This document shows positions 32,928 to 42,060 of a stretch of DNA of 64,000 bases, piece after piece. The notes beneath the pieces are model-generated. The model was not told the DNA's origin. It made no database searches and was given only the letters and a program-made list of their open reading frames with translations. Every line of letters begins with the position of its first letter. Position 1 is the first letter of the stretch. The translations under genes and the position numbers were made by a program. The DNA comes from Alphaproteobacteria bacterium (GTDB taxonomy: Bacteria; Pseudomonadota; Alphaproteobacteria; Reyranellales; Reyranellaceae): NCBI GenBank assembly GCA_017308235.1, contig JAFKFL010000012.1, forward strand, positions 124,001-188,000, read 5' to 3'.

Positions 32928-34550
32928 TTACGCCGCCATTGCCGCACGGGCCTCGGGGCGGCGATAGGAGAGCGCCTCGGCGATGTGCAAGCGGCGCACG
33001 GCATCCGATCCGTCGAGATCGGCAAGCGTGCGCGCGACGCGCAAGGTGCGATGCCAGGCGCGTGCCGAGAGACCGAGCCGCTCGGCGGCGCGCGTGAGCA
33101 GCGCGCGGCCCTCGGCGTCGGGTTCGGCAATGGTGCCGAGCAGCGTGCCGTCGGTATCGGCATTGCAGCGTGGCTTGCCCCAGTGGCGCGCCCGTTCCGA
33201 CAAGAGACCGGCGGTCGGCTCGCTTTCGATCGCCAAAAGCTTGCCCTTCTTGTCGAGCCTCGCCAGCCGATCGCGTTGGACCGTGCGCGCCGCGGCCACC
33301 CGGGCCGCGACATCGGCCGAGCTCTCCGCTGGTGGCGGCAGGGCGAGGTCGGCCGCATCGACGCGCGGCACGTCGATGCAGAGATCGATGCGATCGATCA
33401 GCGGGCCCGAAAGCTTCGCCTGATAGTCGAGGCCGCAGCGTGGTGCGCGCCCACAACCGCGACCTGCCTCCATGAGATGCCCGCAACGGCAGGGATTCAT
33501 CGCGGCCACCAACTGGAAGCGCGCCGGATAAGTCACATGGGCGGCCGCGCGCGCGATGGTGACGCGGCCGGTCTCGAGAGGCTGGCGCAGCGCCTCCAAG
33601 GTCGCGCGGCTGAATTCCGGCAGCTCGTCGAGGAACAGGACGCCATGATGGGCGAGCGACACCTCGCCCGGCCGGGCGCGCGCCCCGCCGCCCACCAGCG
33701 CCTGCAAAGTTGCCGAATGATGCGGGTCGCGAAAGGTGCGGCGTCGATTCAGCCTGCCATCGCCGGTCTCGCCTGCCAGCGAGCGCACCATGGTGGCTTC
33801 CAGCGCCTCCTCCGCATCGAGCGGCGGCAACAGGCCGGGCAGGCGCGCGGCCAGCATCGATTTGCCCGAGCCGGGCGGGCCGATCATCAGCAGATTGTGA
33901 CCGCCGGCGGCGGCCACCTCGAGCACGCGCTTGGCCGTCTCCTGTCCCTTGATCTCGGCGAGGTCTGGATAGGTGACGTCGTCCTCTGACACGAGCGCCT
34001 GCGGCGCAGACAGCGTCTGCTGGCCGCGCAGGTGGTTGATCAGCGCCAGCAGCGAGGGGGCGGCCAGCACCGGCGGCCGGTCGGGATCGTTGGCCGGCTT
34101 GAAGCCGCCCCATGCCGCCTCGCCGCCGCAGGCGGCCGGGCAGATCACCCCGCGCCCGATGGCGGCAGCGGCAATGGCGGCGGGCAGCACACCCGGTACA
34201 CGCGTCAGCGATCCGTCGAGGGCCAACTCGCCCAGCACGACGAAGCCCGTCACGCTCTCCTTGGTCAGCACACCCATCGCCACCAGGAGGCCGAGGGCGA
34301 TCGGCAGATCGTAGTGGCTGCCTTCCTTGGCCAAGTCGGCCGGCGAGAGATTAACCGAGATGCGCTGGGGCGGCAGCGCCAACCCCAAGGCCCGCAAGGC
34401 CGCCCGCACCCGCTCCCGGCTCTCGCCGACCGCCTTGTCCGCGAGGCCCACCATGGCAAAGGCAAGCTGTCCCGGTGCGATCATCACCTGGACATCGACC
34501 GGCAGCACATCCACACCCTGAAATGCCACCGTCCGCACTTTTGCCTGCAT
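32928..34550 (-). CDS. comM: YifB/ComM-family Mg-chelatase-like AAA ATPase
   Basis: A 540-residue protein: N-terminal Lon-S16-like domain (1-170, VQVMIAPGQLAFAMVGLADK, ISVNLSPADLAKEGSHYDLP), central AAA Mg-chelatase domain with Walker A at 224-231 (GPPGSGKS) and the LFLDELPEFSR Walker B, and a C-terminal helical domain (SLGTR-like GLSARAWHRTLRVARTLADL). ComM is a helicase that aids branch migration during natural transformation. The start at 34550 gives the family-standard MQAKVRTVAFQGVD; the frame remains open 60 nt upstream. A plausible promoter lies at 34579-34607. Confidence 0.94.
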   Translation of the reverse strand: MQAKVRTVAFQGVDVLPVDVQVMIAPGQLAFAMVGLADKAVGESRERVRAALRALGLALPPQRISVNLSPADLAKEGSHYDLPIALGLLVAMGVLTKESVTGFVVLGELALDGSLTRVPGVLPAAIAAAAIGRGVICPAACGGEAAWGGFKPANDPDRPPVLAAPSLLALINHLRGQQTLSAPQALVSEDDVTYPDLAEIKGQETAKRVLEVAAAGGHNLLMIGPPGSGKSMLAARLPGLLPPLDAEEALEATMVRSLAGETGDGRLNRRRTFRDPHHSATLQALVGGGARARPGEVSLAHHGVLFLDELPEFSRATLEALRQPLETGRVTIARAAAHVTYPARFQLVAAMNPCRCGHLMEAGRGCGRAPRCGLDYQAKLSGPLIDRIDLCIDVPRVDAADLALPPPAESSADVAARVAAARTVQRDRLARLDKKGKLLAIESEPTAGLLSERARHWGKPRCNADTDGTLLGTIAEPDAEGRALLTRAAERLGLSARAWHRTLRVARTLADLDGSDAVRRLHIAEALSYRRPEARAAMAA

Positions 34551-34578
34551 ACGCGTTCTCCGGGCTTCACCGAGAACA

Positions 34579-34607
34579 AGTATAGAACGAATGACCTTCA
34601 GGTAAAG
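34579..34607 (-). promoter_or_regulatory. Candidate promoter for comM
   Basis: On the minus strand CTTTAC (34607-34602) and TATACT (34584-34579) are separated by 17 bp, close to the alphaproteobacterial CTTGAC-N17-CTATAT consensus. The predicted start would be some 20 nt upstream of the comM ATG at 34550. The opposite side of this 107-bp gap must hold the tctC promoter. Confidence 0.4.
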
Positions 34608-34657
34608 CACGTGTAAGTTGTATCGACCATCGGCGTCGCGGCTGCTTCAATGGCGCC

Positions 34658-35623
34658 ATGCGAAGACGTACGACTTTTCCTTTCCTCGCGCTATTGGCGC
34701 TACCCTTCACGACAAGAGGCGCCAGCGCCTGGCCGGACCAGCCGATCCGCCTGGTCGTGCCCTATACGCCCGCCGGCGGTCCCGACATGATCGCGCGCTT
34801 CGTGGGCGAGCGGCTGGCGACACGGCTTGGCCAGCCGGTGGTGGTCGAGAACCTGCCGGGCGCCTCGGGCAACATCGGCAGCCAGCAAGTGGCGCGCGCC
34901 AAGCCCGACGGCAACACGATCATGTCCCAGGTGAACACGCTGGTCATGAACCCCAGCCTCTACAAGAACATGGCCTACGATCCGGTGACCGACTTCGCGC
35001 CGATCGGGCTCACGGCCTGGGGCTCGCTGGTGCTGGTCGCGCACCCGAGCCAGGCGCCCAACACGCTGGCCGAGTTCATCGCCGCCGCCAAGGCGGCACC
35101 GCGCACCATCAACTACGGCAGCCCAGGTGTCGGCACACCGCACCACCTCTCGATGGCCTTGATCGAGACCGATACAGGCATCGAGCTCGTGCACGTGCCC
35201 TACAAGGGCTCGGCCGGCGCGGTGCAGGACCTGCTGGGCGGACAGATCCCCTACATGTTCCTGCCGGTGCATGTCGCCGCCACCTACATCAAGAGCGGCA
35301 AACTGAAGGCGCTCGCGATCGGCAGCGCCAAGCGCCATCCGCTGCTGCCCGACGTGCCGACCCTGATCGAGCAGGGGCTGAAGGATGCCGATGTCGACAT
35401 GTGGTACGGCCTGTTCGCCCCCAAGGACACGCCTGATGAGATCGTGACGCGTTTGGACAAGGAGCTGGCCGGCATCCTCGACTCGGACGAAGCGCGCGAG
35501 GCATTCGGCAAGCAGGGCCTCACCCCCGCCACGTCGACACCGGCGGAGCTCGCCGAGATCGTGAAACGCGACCGCGACCGCTGGGCTGACATCATCGCCA
35601 AGCGGGGGATCAAGGCCGAATGA
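34658..35623 (+). CDS. Bug/TctC-family tripartite tricarboxylate transporter receptor
   Basis: A 321-residue extracytoplasmic solute receptor with signal peptide (about 1-25, FLALLALPFTTRGASAWP). Bug-family motifs: RLVVPYTPAGGPDMIARF, VVVENLPGASGNIGSQQVAR, YGSPGVGTPHHLSMAL and HVPYKGSAGAVQDLLGGQI. These receptors bind carboxylates for TctAB permeases, absent here, or act as sensors. Its stop overlaps the start of the FAD monooxygenase by ATGA, so the ligand may be the monooxygenase substrate. Confidence 0.95.
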   Translation: MRRRTTFPFLALLALPFTTRGASAWPDQPIRLVVPYTPAGGPDMIARFVGERLATRLGQPVVVENLPGASGNIGSQQVARAKPDGNTIMSQVNTLVMNPSLYKNMAYDPVTDFAPIGLTAWGSLVLVAHPSQAPNTLAEFIAAAKAAPRTINYGSPGVGTPHHLSMALIETDTGIELVHVPYKGSAGAVQDLLGGQIPYMFLPVHVAATYIKSGKLKALAIGSAKRHPLLPDVPTLIEQGLKDADVDMWYGLFAPKDTPDEIVTRLDKELAGILDSDEAREAFGKQGLTPATSTPAELAEIVKRDRDRWADIIAKRGIKAE

Positions 35624-36870
35624 GCGAGTCCTCTCCCGATGTTCTGATCGTCGGTGGCGGCATCGGCGGCCTCGTGCTCGCCCTCAGCCTCGATCAGGCC
35701 GGGGTCTCCTGCCGGGTCTTCGAGTCGGCGACGGAAATATTGCCGCTCGGCGTCGGCATCAACCTCCTGCCGCATGCCATGCGCGAACTTGCCGAGCTGG
35801 GCCTCGCGGACAAGCTCGCCTCACATGCCATCGAGACCCGCGAGCTTCGCTACTACAGCCGTTACGGTCAGTTCATCCACAAGGAGCCCCGCGGCCGCTT
35901 TGCAGGTTACGACTGGTCGCAGCTCTCCATCCATCGCGCCGATCTGCATAACGTGCTGCTCGACGCGGTGCGGGCGCGGCTGGGCGCGGCGGCCGTGCAG
36001 CTCGGCCATCGCTGCGTGCGGATCGATCAGGATTCCAGTGGCGTCCTTCTCCATTGCGACAACGGCACCGCGCATCGCGGCCGGCTCGCCGTCGGCGCCG
36101 ACGGCATCCACTCCGCCGTGCGCGGCCAGCTTTATCCGAACGAGGGCCCGCCCAAATACTCCGGCGTCAACATGTGGCGCGGCGCGACACCCTGGCCCGC
36201 CTTCCTGGGCGGCGACATCATGATCTCATCCGGCTGGCTGACGGTGGGCAAGACCGTGATCTATCCGATCCGTCCAGCTTCCGAAGCGACCGGCGGCAAG
36301 CCCCTGATCAACTGGGTGGCCGAGCTCGAGCGGCCCGAGGCGGTGCAGCAGGACTGGACCGGCCGCGGCCGGCTGTCGGACATCATGCCTGCTTTCGCCG
36401 GCCTCTCCTACGACTGGCTCGACATCACCGGCATGATCGAGAGCACCGAGGAGATCCTGGAATATCCCATGGTCGATCGCGATCCGCTCGAGCGCTGGAG
36501 CTTCGGCCGCCTCACGCTGCTGGGCGATGCGGCCCATCCGATGTATCCGCGCGGCTCAAATGGCGCGAGCCAGGCGATCATCGATGCACGCTACCTCACC
36601 GGCCAGATCAAGCGACTCGGCGCCGTCTCCGAGGCCCTCGTGCAATACGAGGCCGTGCGCAATCCGGCGTCCGCGAAAGTTGTGCTGACCAACCGGACCA
36701 ATCCGCCCGATGCGATCCTGCGCGAAGTCTGGCACCGCTCCGGCGGCCAACCCTTCGAGCGAATCGAGGATGTGATCTCGCCCGCCGAGCTGCAGGCGAT
36801 CCTGGACCGTTACAGCAAGGTCGCGGGCTTCGACCGCGAGACGCTACGCACACGACCGAGCTTCGTCTAA
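35620..36870 (+). CDS. FAD-dependent aromatic monooxygenase (PHBH/salicylate hydroxylase family)
   Basis: A 416-residue group A flavoprotein monooxygenase. The N-terminal dinucleotide motif is VLIVGGGIGGLVLALSL (residues 8-24), the DG motif is LAVGADGIHSAVRGQL (near 155), and the GD motif is LTLLGDAAHPMYPRGSNGAS (near 305). It would hydroxylate an aromatic or related ring with NAD(P)H and O2. The GSNGA form is typical of the flavin-dependent oxidoreductase branch near PhzS. It is coupled to the TctC receptor by a 4-bp overlap and ends in a hairpin. Confidence 0.93.
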   Translation: MSESSPDVLIVGGGIGGLVLALSLDQAGVSCRVFESATEILPLGVGINLLPHAMRELAELGLADKLASHAIETRELRYYSRYGQFIHKEPRGRFAGYDWSQLSIHRADLHNVLLDAVRARLGAAAVQLGHRCVRIDQDSSGVLLHCDNGTAHRGRLAVGADGIHSAVRGQLYPNEGPPKYSGVNMWRGATPWPAFLGGDIMISSGWLTVGKTVIYPIRPASEATGGKPLINWVAELERPEAVQQDWTGRGRLSDIMPAFAGLSYDWLDITGMIESTEEILEYPMVDRDPLERWSFGRLTLLGDAAHPMYPRGSNGASQAIIDARYLTGQIKRLGAVSEALVQYEAVRNPASAKVVLTNRTNPPDAILREVWHRSGGQPFERIEDVISPAELQAILDRYSKVAGFDRETLRTRPSFV

Positions 36871-36888
36871 CGAACGCCAGGCGTTCGT
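36870..36888 (+). terminator. Hairpin after the FAD monooxygenase gene
   Basis: ACGAACGCC and GGCGTTCGT form a perfect 9-bp dyad centred on one A, directly after the TAA stop. A loop of a few bases would form in RNA. There is no U-tract, so termination is plausible but weakly supported. The rest of the gap to 37008 shows no other gene. Confidence 0.4.
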
Positions 36889-37008
36889 CAGATACAACGA
36901 CGAGGGCCCGGTTTCGTCATTGACGCCGAAGTCCCATCGCGGTCATCCTTGATCGGTCGATCGAGTTCCGTATTTCGGCGAAATGCACACTGAAATCTGG
37001 AGGCCTGA

Positions 37009-37254
37009 ATGAGCATCATCATCTGGTTGGTCATCGGCGCGATCGCGGGCTGGCTTGCGGGCCTGCTGGTGAAGGGCGGTGGGTTCGGACTCATCGGCGA
37101 CATCGTCGTCGGGATCATCGGCGGCTTCATCGGCGGCTGGCTGGCGGGCGTCCTCGGGATCACCATCGGCAGCGGCATGATCGCCTCCATCATCACCGCG
37201 GTCATCGGCGCCGTCATCCTTCTCGTCATCGTGCGGGCGCTCAAACGCGCCTGA
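37009..37254 (+). CDS. GlsB/YeaQ/YmgE-family small membrane protein
   Basis: An 81-residue, very hydrophobic, glycine-rich protein with three membrane segments (IIIWLVIGAIAGWLAGLLVK, GLIGDIVVGIIGGFIGGWLA, IIAV-type third segment ending ALKRA). This is the transglycosylase-associated/stress-related GlsB family, often induced by stress; the function is poorly known. A GGAGG five bases before the ATG supports the start. It is convergent with the CoA ligase gene, 10 bp away. Confidence 0.92.
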   Translation: MSIIIWLVIGAIAGWLAGLLVKGGGFGLIGDIVVGIIGGFIGGWLAGVLGITIGSGMIASIITAVIGAVILLVIVRALKRA

Positions 37255-37264
37255 TCGGGCCCGA

Positions 37265-39067
37265 TCAGCCGGCGACGATCGCTTCGGGATCGGCAGGCTC
37301 GGCGTAGAGCCGAGCGACATCCGAGGCGCGGCGTTCCAGGACGCGGCGGGCGACGATCGTATCCTTGTCGGTGATCTCGCCCGCCACTGCCGACGGCGGC
37401 TCGACGAGCGGCAACAGGCGCAGGAGGCGCGTGCTGGAACCGCCGGCCTGCGCATTATAGGCGCGAAGCCTCGCGAGAAGGCTTTCACGCCAGCCGGCAC
37501 CCGCACAGACGACAGGATCGAGCCAGACCAGCGCTCCGAGCCACGGCCGATCCGGCGCCGCAATCACCAGCTCACGCACATGAGGCTGCAGTGCATTGAG
37601 CAGCTCACTACGCAAGGTCGTGGCGCGCACCCAAGTGCCCGAGGCGAGCTTGAATTCCTCCGTGATCCGGCCCGCGAAGGCGAGCCCCGCAGCCGGCCGC
37701 GCCGGATCGATCCAGCGGGCCGCATCGCCGGTCCGGAGAAAGCCTTCGTCGTCGAACGCCGCCTGGGTCGCCTCGGGACTGCGGTAGTAGCCCAACATCA
37801 CGTTCGGCCCCTTCACACGCAGCTCGTAGCGATCTTCCACCGGCACGAGCTTGGCCGTGAGGCCGGGCAGCGGCAGGCCGAGCAGCCCCGCGCGATCGAC
37901 GTTCCAATAGACGATGAGGCCGGTGCCGGTGGTCTCGGTCATGCCCCAGCCCGAACCGAACGGCAGTCGCTCGCCGAGCTGCGTCGCGGCCATGGCCTGC
38001 AGACGGTCAAAACACTCCTGCGGGAGGAGAGCGCCGCCGTAGCCCAGCGAACGAAGGTTCTTGAAGAATTTGGTTCGAAACGCCTCGTCGCGCTCCAGCG
38101 CCTCGAGCAACGGCGGAAACGCCGCGGGCACGGAGCCGAAATAAGAGGGCGAGAGCTCGGCAAGATTGTCGATCGTCTCCTGGAAGCGGCCCGGCAGCGG
38201 TCGGCCGTCGTCGATATAGAGCGTGCCGGCCAGACGCACGATGCCGTTCAGGCTGGTGTTGCCGCCGGCCGTGTGATGCCAGGGCAGCCAGTCGAGCATG
38301 ACGGGCACATGGCTCTCGTCGAGCGGCTCGCTCACGGCGCGCATCATCTCGATCGCCGCCGCGAGATTGCCGTGCGTGTTCAGTACGGCCTTGGGCGGCC
38401 CCGCCGAGCCTGACGTGAACAGGATCTTGGCCGGCGTGTCCGCCGTAATGTGCAGCCGCCGCTCCGCCACCGCGGCGTCGACCGACGCATTGGCCAGCGC
38501 GCCGAAGGCAAGCCCGCGCTTGCCGTCGGCCGTCACGATCCTCGCTCCGTGCAACGCCGCGCGATCGAGCGCCGCGCCATAAGCCACGCTCTCCTGCGCG
38601 AAGACCAGGGACGGCTGCACGAGGTCGAGCGCGTGATCGAGGCGCACCGGATCACCGGACAGGGAATGATGGGGCGACAACGACGCCACGACCAGGCCGG
38701 CCCGCTGCGCGCCGAACAGGAACAGCGCCTGTTCGAGGCTGTTGGCCGACAAGATCGCGGCCGGCGGACTTTGAGGTCCGTAGCCTTGCGCGATCAGCCA
38801 GGAGGCGATCGCGCCTGTCCTGGCCCAGGCCTCGGCGTAGGTGAGACGCTGCCATGGCCGCCCTGACCCGCGTCTCTGGGCAAGAAAGGTAACGTTTGGC
38901 CGTCGCTCGGCCGCGTCCTGCAGCCGGTCGATGATCAGCGGCCGGTCTTGCGGCAGGTCGCGGCCCGCCGACAGCAGCAAGGTACCGTCGGAGCGGCGCT
39001 CGACCTCGACGGTCGGCCGGGGCCGGTCGAGCTGCCGCATCGGCGCGGGAGGCGGGATCTCTCTCAC
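37265..39067 (-). CDS. Feruloyl-CoA synthase-like acyl-CoA ligase
   Basis: A 600-residue ANL-superfamily adenylating enzyme. The AMP-binding P-loop motif is ILFTSGSAGPPKAVLNTH (about 215-232), followed by DWLPWHHTAGGN, the GWGMTETTGTG motif and LRTGDAARWIDP. The order and the N-terminal RPLIIDRLQDAAERRPNVTF match Fcs-type feruloyl-CoA synthases, which activate hydroxycinnamates with CoA and ATP. The catalytic A10-like lysine region is ITDKDTIVARRVL. No enoyl-CoA hydratase/aldolase lies next to it, so the substrate is unproven. Confidence 0.88.
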   Translation of the reverse strand: MREIPPPAPMRQLDRPRPTVEVERRSDGTLLLSAGRDLPQDRPLIIDRLQDAAERRPNVTFLAQRRGSGRPWQRLTYAEAWARTGAIASWLIAQGYGPQSPPAAILSANSLEQALFLFGAQRAGLVVASLSPHHSLSGDPVRLDHALDLVQPSLVFAQESVAYGAALDRAALHGARIVTADGKRGLAFGALANASVDAAVAERRLHITADTPAKILFTSGSAGPPKAVLNTHGNLAAAIEMMRAVSEPLDESHVPVMLDWLPWHHTAGGNTSLNGIVRLAGTLYIDDGRPLPGRFQETIDNLAELSPSYFGSVPAAFPPLLEALERDEAFRTKFFKNLRSLGYGGALLPQECFDRLQAMAATQLGERLPFGSGWGMTETTGTGLIVYWNVDRAGLLGLPLPGLTAKLVPVEDRYELRVKGPNVMLGYYRSPEATQAAFDDEGFLRTGDAARWIDPARPAAGLAFAGRITEEFKLASGTWVRATTLRSELLNALQPHVRELVIAAPDRPWLGALVWLDPVVCAGAGWRESLLARLRAYNAQAGGSSTRLLRLLPLVEPPSAVAGEITDKDTIVARRVLERRASDVARLYAEPADPEAIVAG

Positions 39068-39145
39068 CGTGGGAAGCGACTACTCATGGCGCCAGCAATA
39101 GAGCACGATCAGCGGCGCGTCGAATGTCTCGTGCAAGGAGCTCTC

Positions 39146-39502
39146 ATGGCTGATGGCGGTTGCCTTTGCGGCGCCGTTCGCTTCTCGACGGAAGGCCCGG
39201 CGAAGTGGACGAGCTACTGCCACTGCCAAAGCTGTCGGCGTCATACCGGTGCGCCGGTCGCTGCCTATGCAGGCTTCGAGGTGAAGAATTTCCGTTTCAC
39301 CGCCGGCACGCCCACCTACTTCACGTCATCGCCCGGTGTTCGCCGCGGCTTCTGTGCCCGCTGCGGCTCGACGCTCACCTACGAGGGTGAGCGCTGGCCG
39401 AACGAGGTCCATATCCATGTCGGTGCCTTCGACGACGCCGAACCATTCGCGCCCGCCGGCCATGCCTTCGCCGACGAACGACTCTCCTGGTTCAGGCCGT
39501 GA
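39146..39502 (+). CDS. GFA-family protein (zinc-binding, Mss4-like fold)
   Basis: A 118-residue GFA-domain protein. Zinc/catalytic cysteines are in GGCLCGAVRF, YCHCQSCRRHTGAP and FCARCGSTLTYE, the standard CxC...CxxC...CxxC layout. The family is named after the glutathione-dependent formaldehyde-activating enzyme, but most members have unknown roles. The ATG at 39146 has AAGGAG five bases upstream. It is convergent with the beta-propeller gene at 39516. Confidence 0.9.
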   Translation: MADGGCLCGAVRFSTEGPAKWTSYCHCQSCRRHTGAPVAAYAGFEVKNFRFTAGTPTYFTSSPGVRRGFCARCGSTLTYEGERWPNEVHIHVGAFDDAEPFAPAGHAFADERLSWFRP

Positions 39503-39515
39503 GGCTGCCTGCAGG

Positions 39516-40691
39516 TCAGTGGGTGCTCATCCGAAGCGACGCAGGATGGCCCGGCAGCTTGAAGCGCTTGCCGGTGTCGGTGATCTTGGTGCCGTCGACC
39601 TTCAGGATCGAGAGATCCTGGTCGATGTAGTTGCCGACCAGCAGGTACTTGCCGTCCGGCGTGAAGGCCGCGCCTTCCGGCAGGCCGCCCACCTCGACGT
39701 CGCCCACCTTGGTGACCTTCTTGCCGGCGATGCTCAGCACCGAAACGCTGCCGTGCTTCTTGTAGAAGTAGGCGCTCGGATTGTTCGACCCGGCGAGGAT
39801 GACCGCAACGGCGACATTGCCCTTGGGTGAGATCGCAAGCCCTTCCGGACCGTCGCCCACCACGACACGATCGATGATGCGTGCGGGATTGGCCTCGAGA
39901 TCGACCACGCTCACCGTGTCGACGCTGCCGTCGGACGAACCCGCGCCGCCGTTGTCGGCGGTCAGCGCGATTTTGCCGCCCGGCGCCACATCCACATTGT
40001 ATGGCCACTGGCCGGTCGGCAGGTCGAGCTTGCTGTAGGTGACCTTGTCGCCGTTGACGTCGAGCAGCGACACCTTGTGGGCATTGAACTTGGAGGCGAG
40101 CGCATGCTTGCCGTCGGGCGTGAAGACGACGTGGCTCACCACATCGCCCATATCGACCGTGTCGATCAGCTTGACCTCGGTACCCTTGATCGACAGCACG
40201 CTGATCGACTTGTCGGCGCGGTTGGCGACCAGTGCCAGCGTGCCGGCAGGATTGATGCTGAGTCCCGAGGGCTGCTTGCCGACCGTCACCGTACCCGCAA
40301 GCTTGATGGGCTTGGCCTTGAGGTCGATGACGTAGATCTTGTTGTCGGGCACCTGCTTCAGAGCATCGCCGTCCTTCACGACGTCGACCGAATCAGCAAC
40401 GAGCGCGATCGAGTTGGTGGGATCGATCGCGAGATTCACTGGCGGACCGACTACAGAGTTCTTGAGCGGTAGGTTGGCCACGATCTTGGGGGCTTCGGGT
40501 GTGGCGAGGTCGAGGATCACCACCGAATCCTTGCCCACGGGTGCCAGGATCGTGTTGCCCTTGGCATCCCAGCCGACCTTCTCGTCGTTGCCCACGATCA
40601 GGAGCGGGTCGGCACGGACCGCCGTCGAGCCTGCAAATGACATGACGGACGCAATGCCGAGAGACATAAGCCGTAAAGACGCGACGCGCAT
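39516..40691 (-). CDS. Secreted YVTN-type beta-propeller protein (second)
   Basis: A 391-residue protein with signal peptide (about 1-27, LGIASVMSFAGSTAVRA-DP) and repeated blades such as NTILAPVGKDSVVILDLATP, NKIYVIDLKAKPIKLAGTV and KSISVLSIKGTEVKLIDTV. It is a periplasmic beta-propeller without recognisable catalytic residues. It lies 57 bp downstream of an aromatic-acid-type carrier on the same strand and probably belongs to the same transcript. It differs clearly from the propeller at 22306. Confidence 0.87.
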   Translation of the reverse strand: MRVASLRLMSLGIASVMSFAGSTAVRADPLLIVGNDEKVGWDAKGNTILAPVGKDSVVILDLATPEAPKIVANLPLKNSVVGPPVNLAIDPTNSIALVADSVDVVKDGDALKQVPDNKIYVIDLKAKPIKLAGTVTVGKQPSGLSINPAGTLALVANRADKSISVLSIKGTEVKLIDTVDMGDVVSHVVFTPDGKHALASKFNAHKVSLLDVNGDKVTYSKLDLPTGQWPYNVDVAPGGKIALTADNGGAGSSDGSVDTVSVVDLEANPARIIDRVVVGDGPEGLAISPKGNVAVAVILAGSNNPSAYFYKKHGSVSVLSIAGKKVTKVGDVEVGGLPEGAAFTPDGKYLLVGNYIDQDLSILKVDGTKITDTGKRFKLPGHPASLRMSTH

Positions 40692-40748
40692 GATGCCACT
40701 CCTCCCATCAGGTGAACTTTTGGTTGTAGTGGCCCAATCGTTAACCCT

Positions 40749-41999
40749 TCAGGCGTCGGGAGCAATCCGGGCTGAGTTCGCTTTTCTGTGAAGACCCAGG
40801 AAGGCAACGAGGGCGGCTGTCACAAGTCCTGGGCCGGCCGCGAACAGCATGATCTCGGTCGGCGGCAGGCCGAGGCTGAGAAGCGCACCGCCCACGATCG
40901 GGCCGGCGATGCCGCCAAGACGGCCGATACCCAGCGCCCAACCGATGCCGGTCGAGCGTGTGCCAGCGGGATAGATCGAAGCCGCGTAACCGTTGAGCCC
41001 GAGCTGGCTACCGATGAAGCCGCCGCCTGCTCCGAACAGCACCACCATCATGCCGACACGCGGGAGATGCAGCGTGGCCAGGAGGCCGATGCACACGGCA
41101 CCGAAGGCGAGGCTGAGGGCGAGCACGCGTTCGGCGCCGAACCTTGCGATGACAGGCCCCAACAACAGAGTGCTCAGGATCGCGCCCGCGGAGTAGATGC
41201 TGGTGGCGAACGCCGCATCGGCAGGACTGAAGCCCTCCAGGTTCAGCACCGTCGGCAGCCAGTAGCCGATCAGATACATGTTCAGAAGATTGATCAGGAA
41301 GATCGCCCATAGCACCAGCGTGCTGACGGCGAGCCCGTCCTTGAACAGGCCCGCCACCGGATTGGCCTTCGCCGAAGCGGGCCGCGCGCCGCCCTGGAAC
41401 TGGGGCGATTCGGGCAGGACGAAGATCAGGAGCACCAGCAGGACCAACGGCACGATGCCGCCCACCAGGAAGATGCCTTGCCAGCCCCAGCGCGGCAGGA
41501 TTTGCGCCGCGATCTGGCCCGCAAAGAAGCCGCCGACGGTGTTGCCGGTGAACATGAACATCACCGCCGACGTGCGCCAGCGGTCCGAGGTGTAGTCGGA
41601 AGTGAGCGCCACTGTTGTCGGCATGGCGCCGCCGATGCCGATGCCGGTGAAGAAGCGCAAGGCCGCCAGCATGGTGAGCGACGAGGCATAGGCCGACAGC
41701 AGCGAGAAGACGCCGAACAACGCCACCGAGACCAGGAGCGTCGGCTTGCGGCCGAACCGGTCGGCGACCGGGCCGGATAGCAAGGCTCCCACCATGATGC
41801 CTACGCTGGAAAGCGCGAAGGCCTGCGTGAAGGCGGCCGGCGGCAGTGACCACGCCTTGATCAGCGACGGCACCGCAAGGCCGATGGCCGACAGATCGTA
41901 GCCATCCAGCATCTGGATCAGCCCACACAGGATGGCCACGCGAACCGACAGGCCACTCAACGCAACCGGGGACGCTTCAACGCCTTTGCTGATCGCCAT
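40749..41999 (-). CDS. MFS transporter, aromatic acid:H+ symporter (AAHS) type
   Basis: A 416-residue MFS carrier of the PcaK/BenK/MhpT kind. The TM1 motif LIQMLDGYDLSAIGLAVPSL contains the DGYD acid pair typical of AAHS, and VADRFGRKPTLLVSVALFG is the loop 2-3 motif. About twelve membrane segments are evident. It likely imports an aromatic carboxylate for the Rieske dioxygenase encoded upstream. It lies 61 bp after the LLM oxidoreductase on the same strand, suggesting an LLM-MFS-propeller transcript. Confidence 0.92.
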   Translation of the reverse strand: MAISKGVEASPVALSGLSVRVAILCGLIQMLDGYDLSAIGLAVPSLIKAWSLPPAAFTQAFALSSVGIMVGALLSGPVADRFGRKPTLLVSVALFGVFSLLSAYASSLTMLAALRFFTGIGIGGAMPTTVALTSDYTSDRWRTSAVMFMFTGNTVGGFFAGQIAAQILPRWGWQGIFLVGGIVPLVLLVLLIFVLPESPQFQGGARPASAKANPVAGLFKDGLAVSTLVLWAIFLINLLNMYLIGYWLPTVLNLEGFSPADAAFATSIYSAGAILSTLLLGPVIARFGAERVLALSLAFGAVCIGLLATLHLPRVGMMVVLFGAGGGFIGSQLGLNGYAASIYPAGTRSTGIGWALGIGRLGGIAGPIVGGALLSLGLPPTEIMLFAAGPGLVTAALVAFLGLHRKANSARIAPDA

Positions 42000-42060
42000 C
42001 GGTCGTTCCTCCCATTGTTCTCTTTGTCTTGCTCTTGTTGTCTTGCCTTGCCGGATCGTG

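Noticed and set aside
37265..39067. Complete ferulate catabolic operon around the feruloyl-CoA-synthase-like gene
   Set aside because: No enoyl-CoA hydratase/aldolase or vanillin dehydrogenase lies nearby; only the ligase can be supported.
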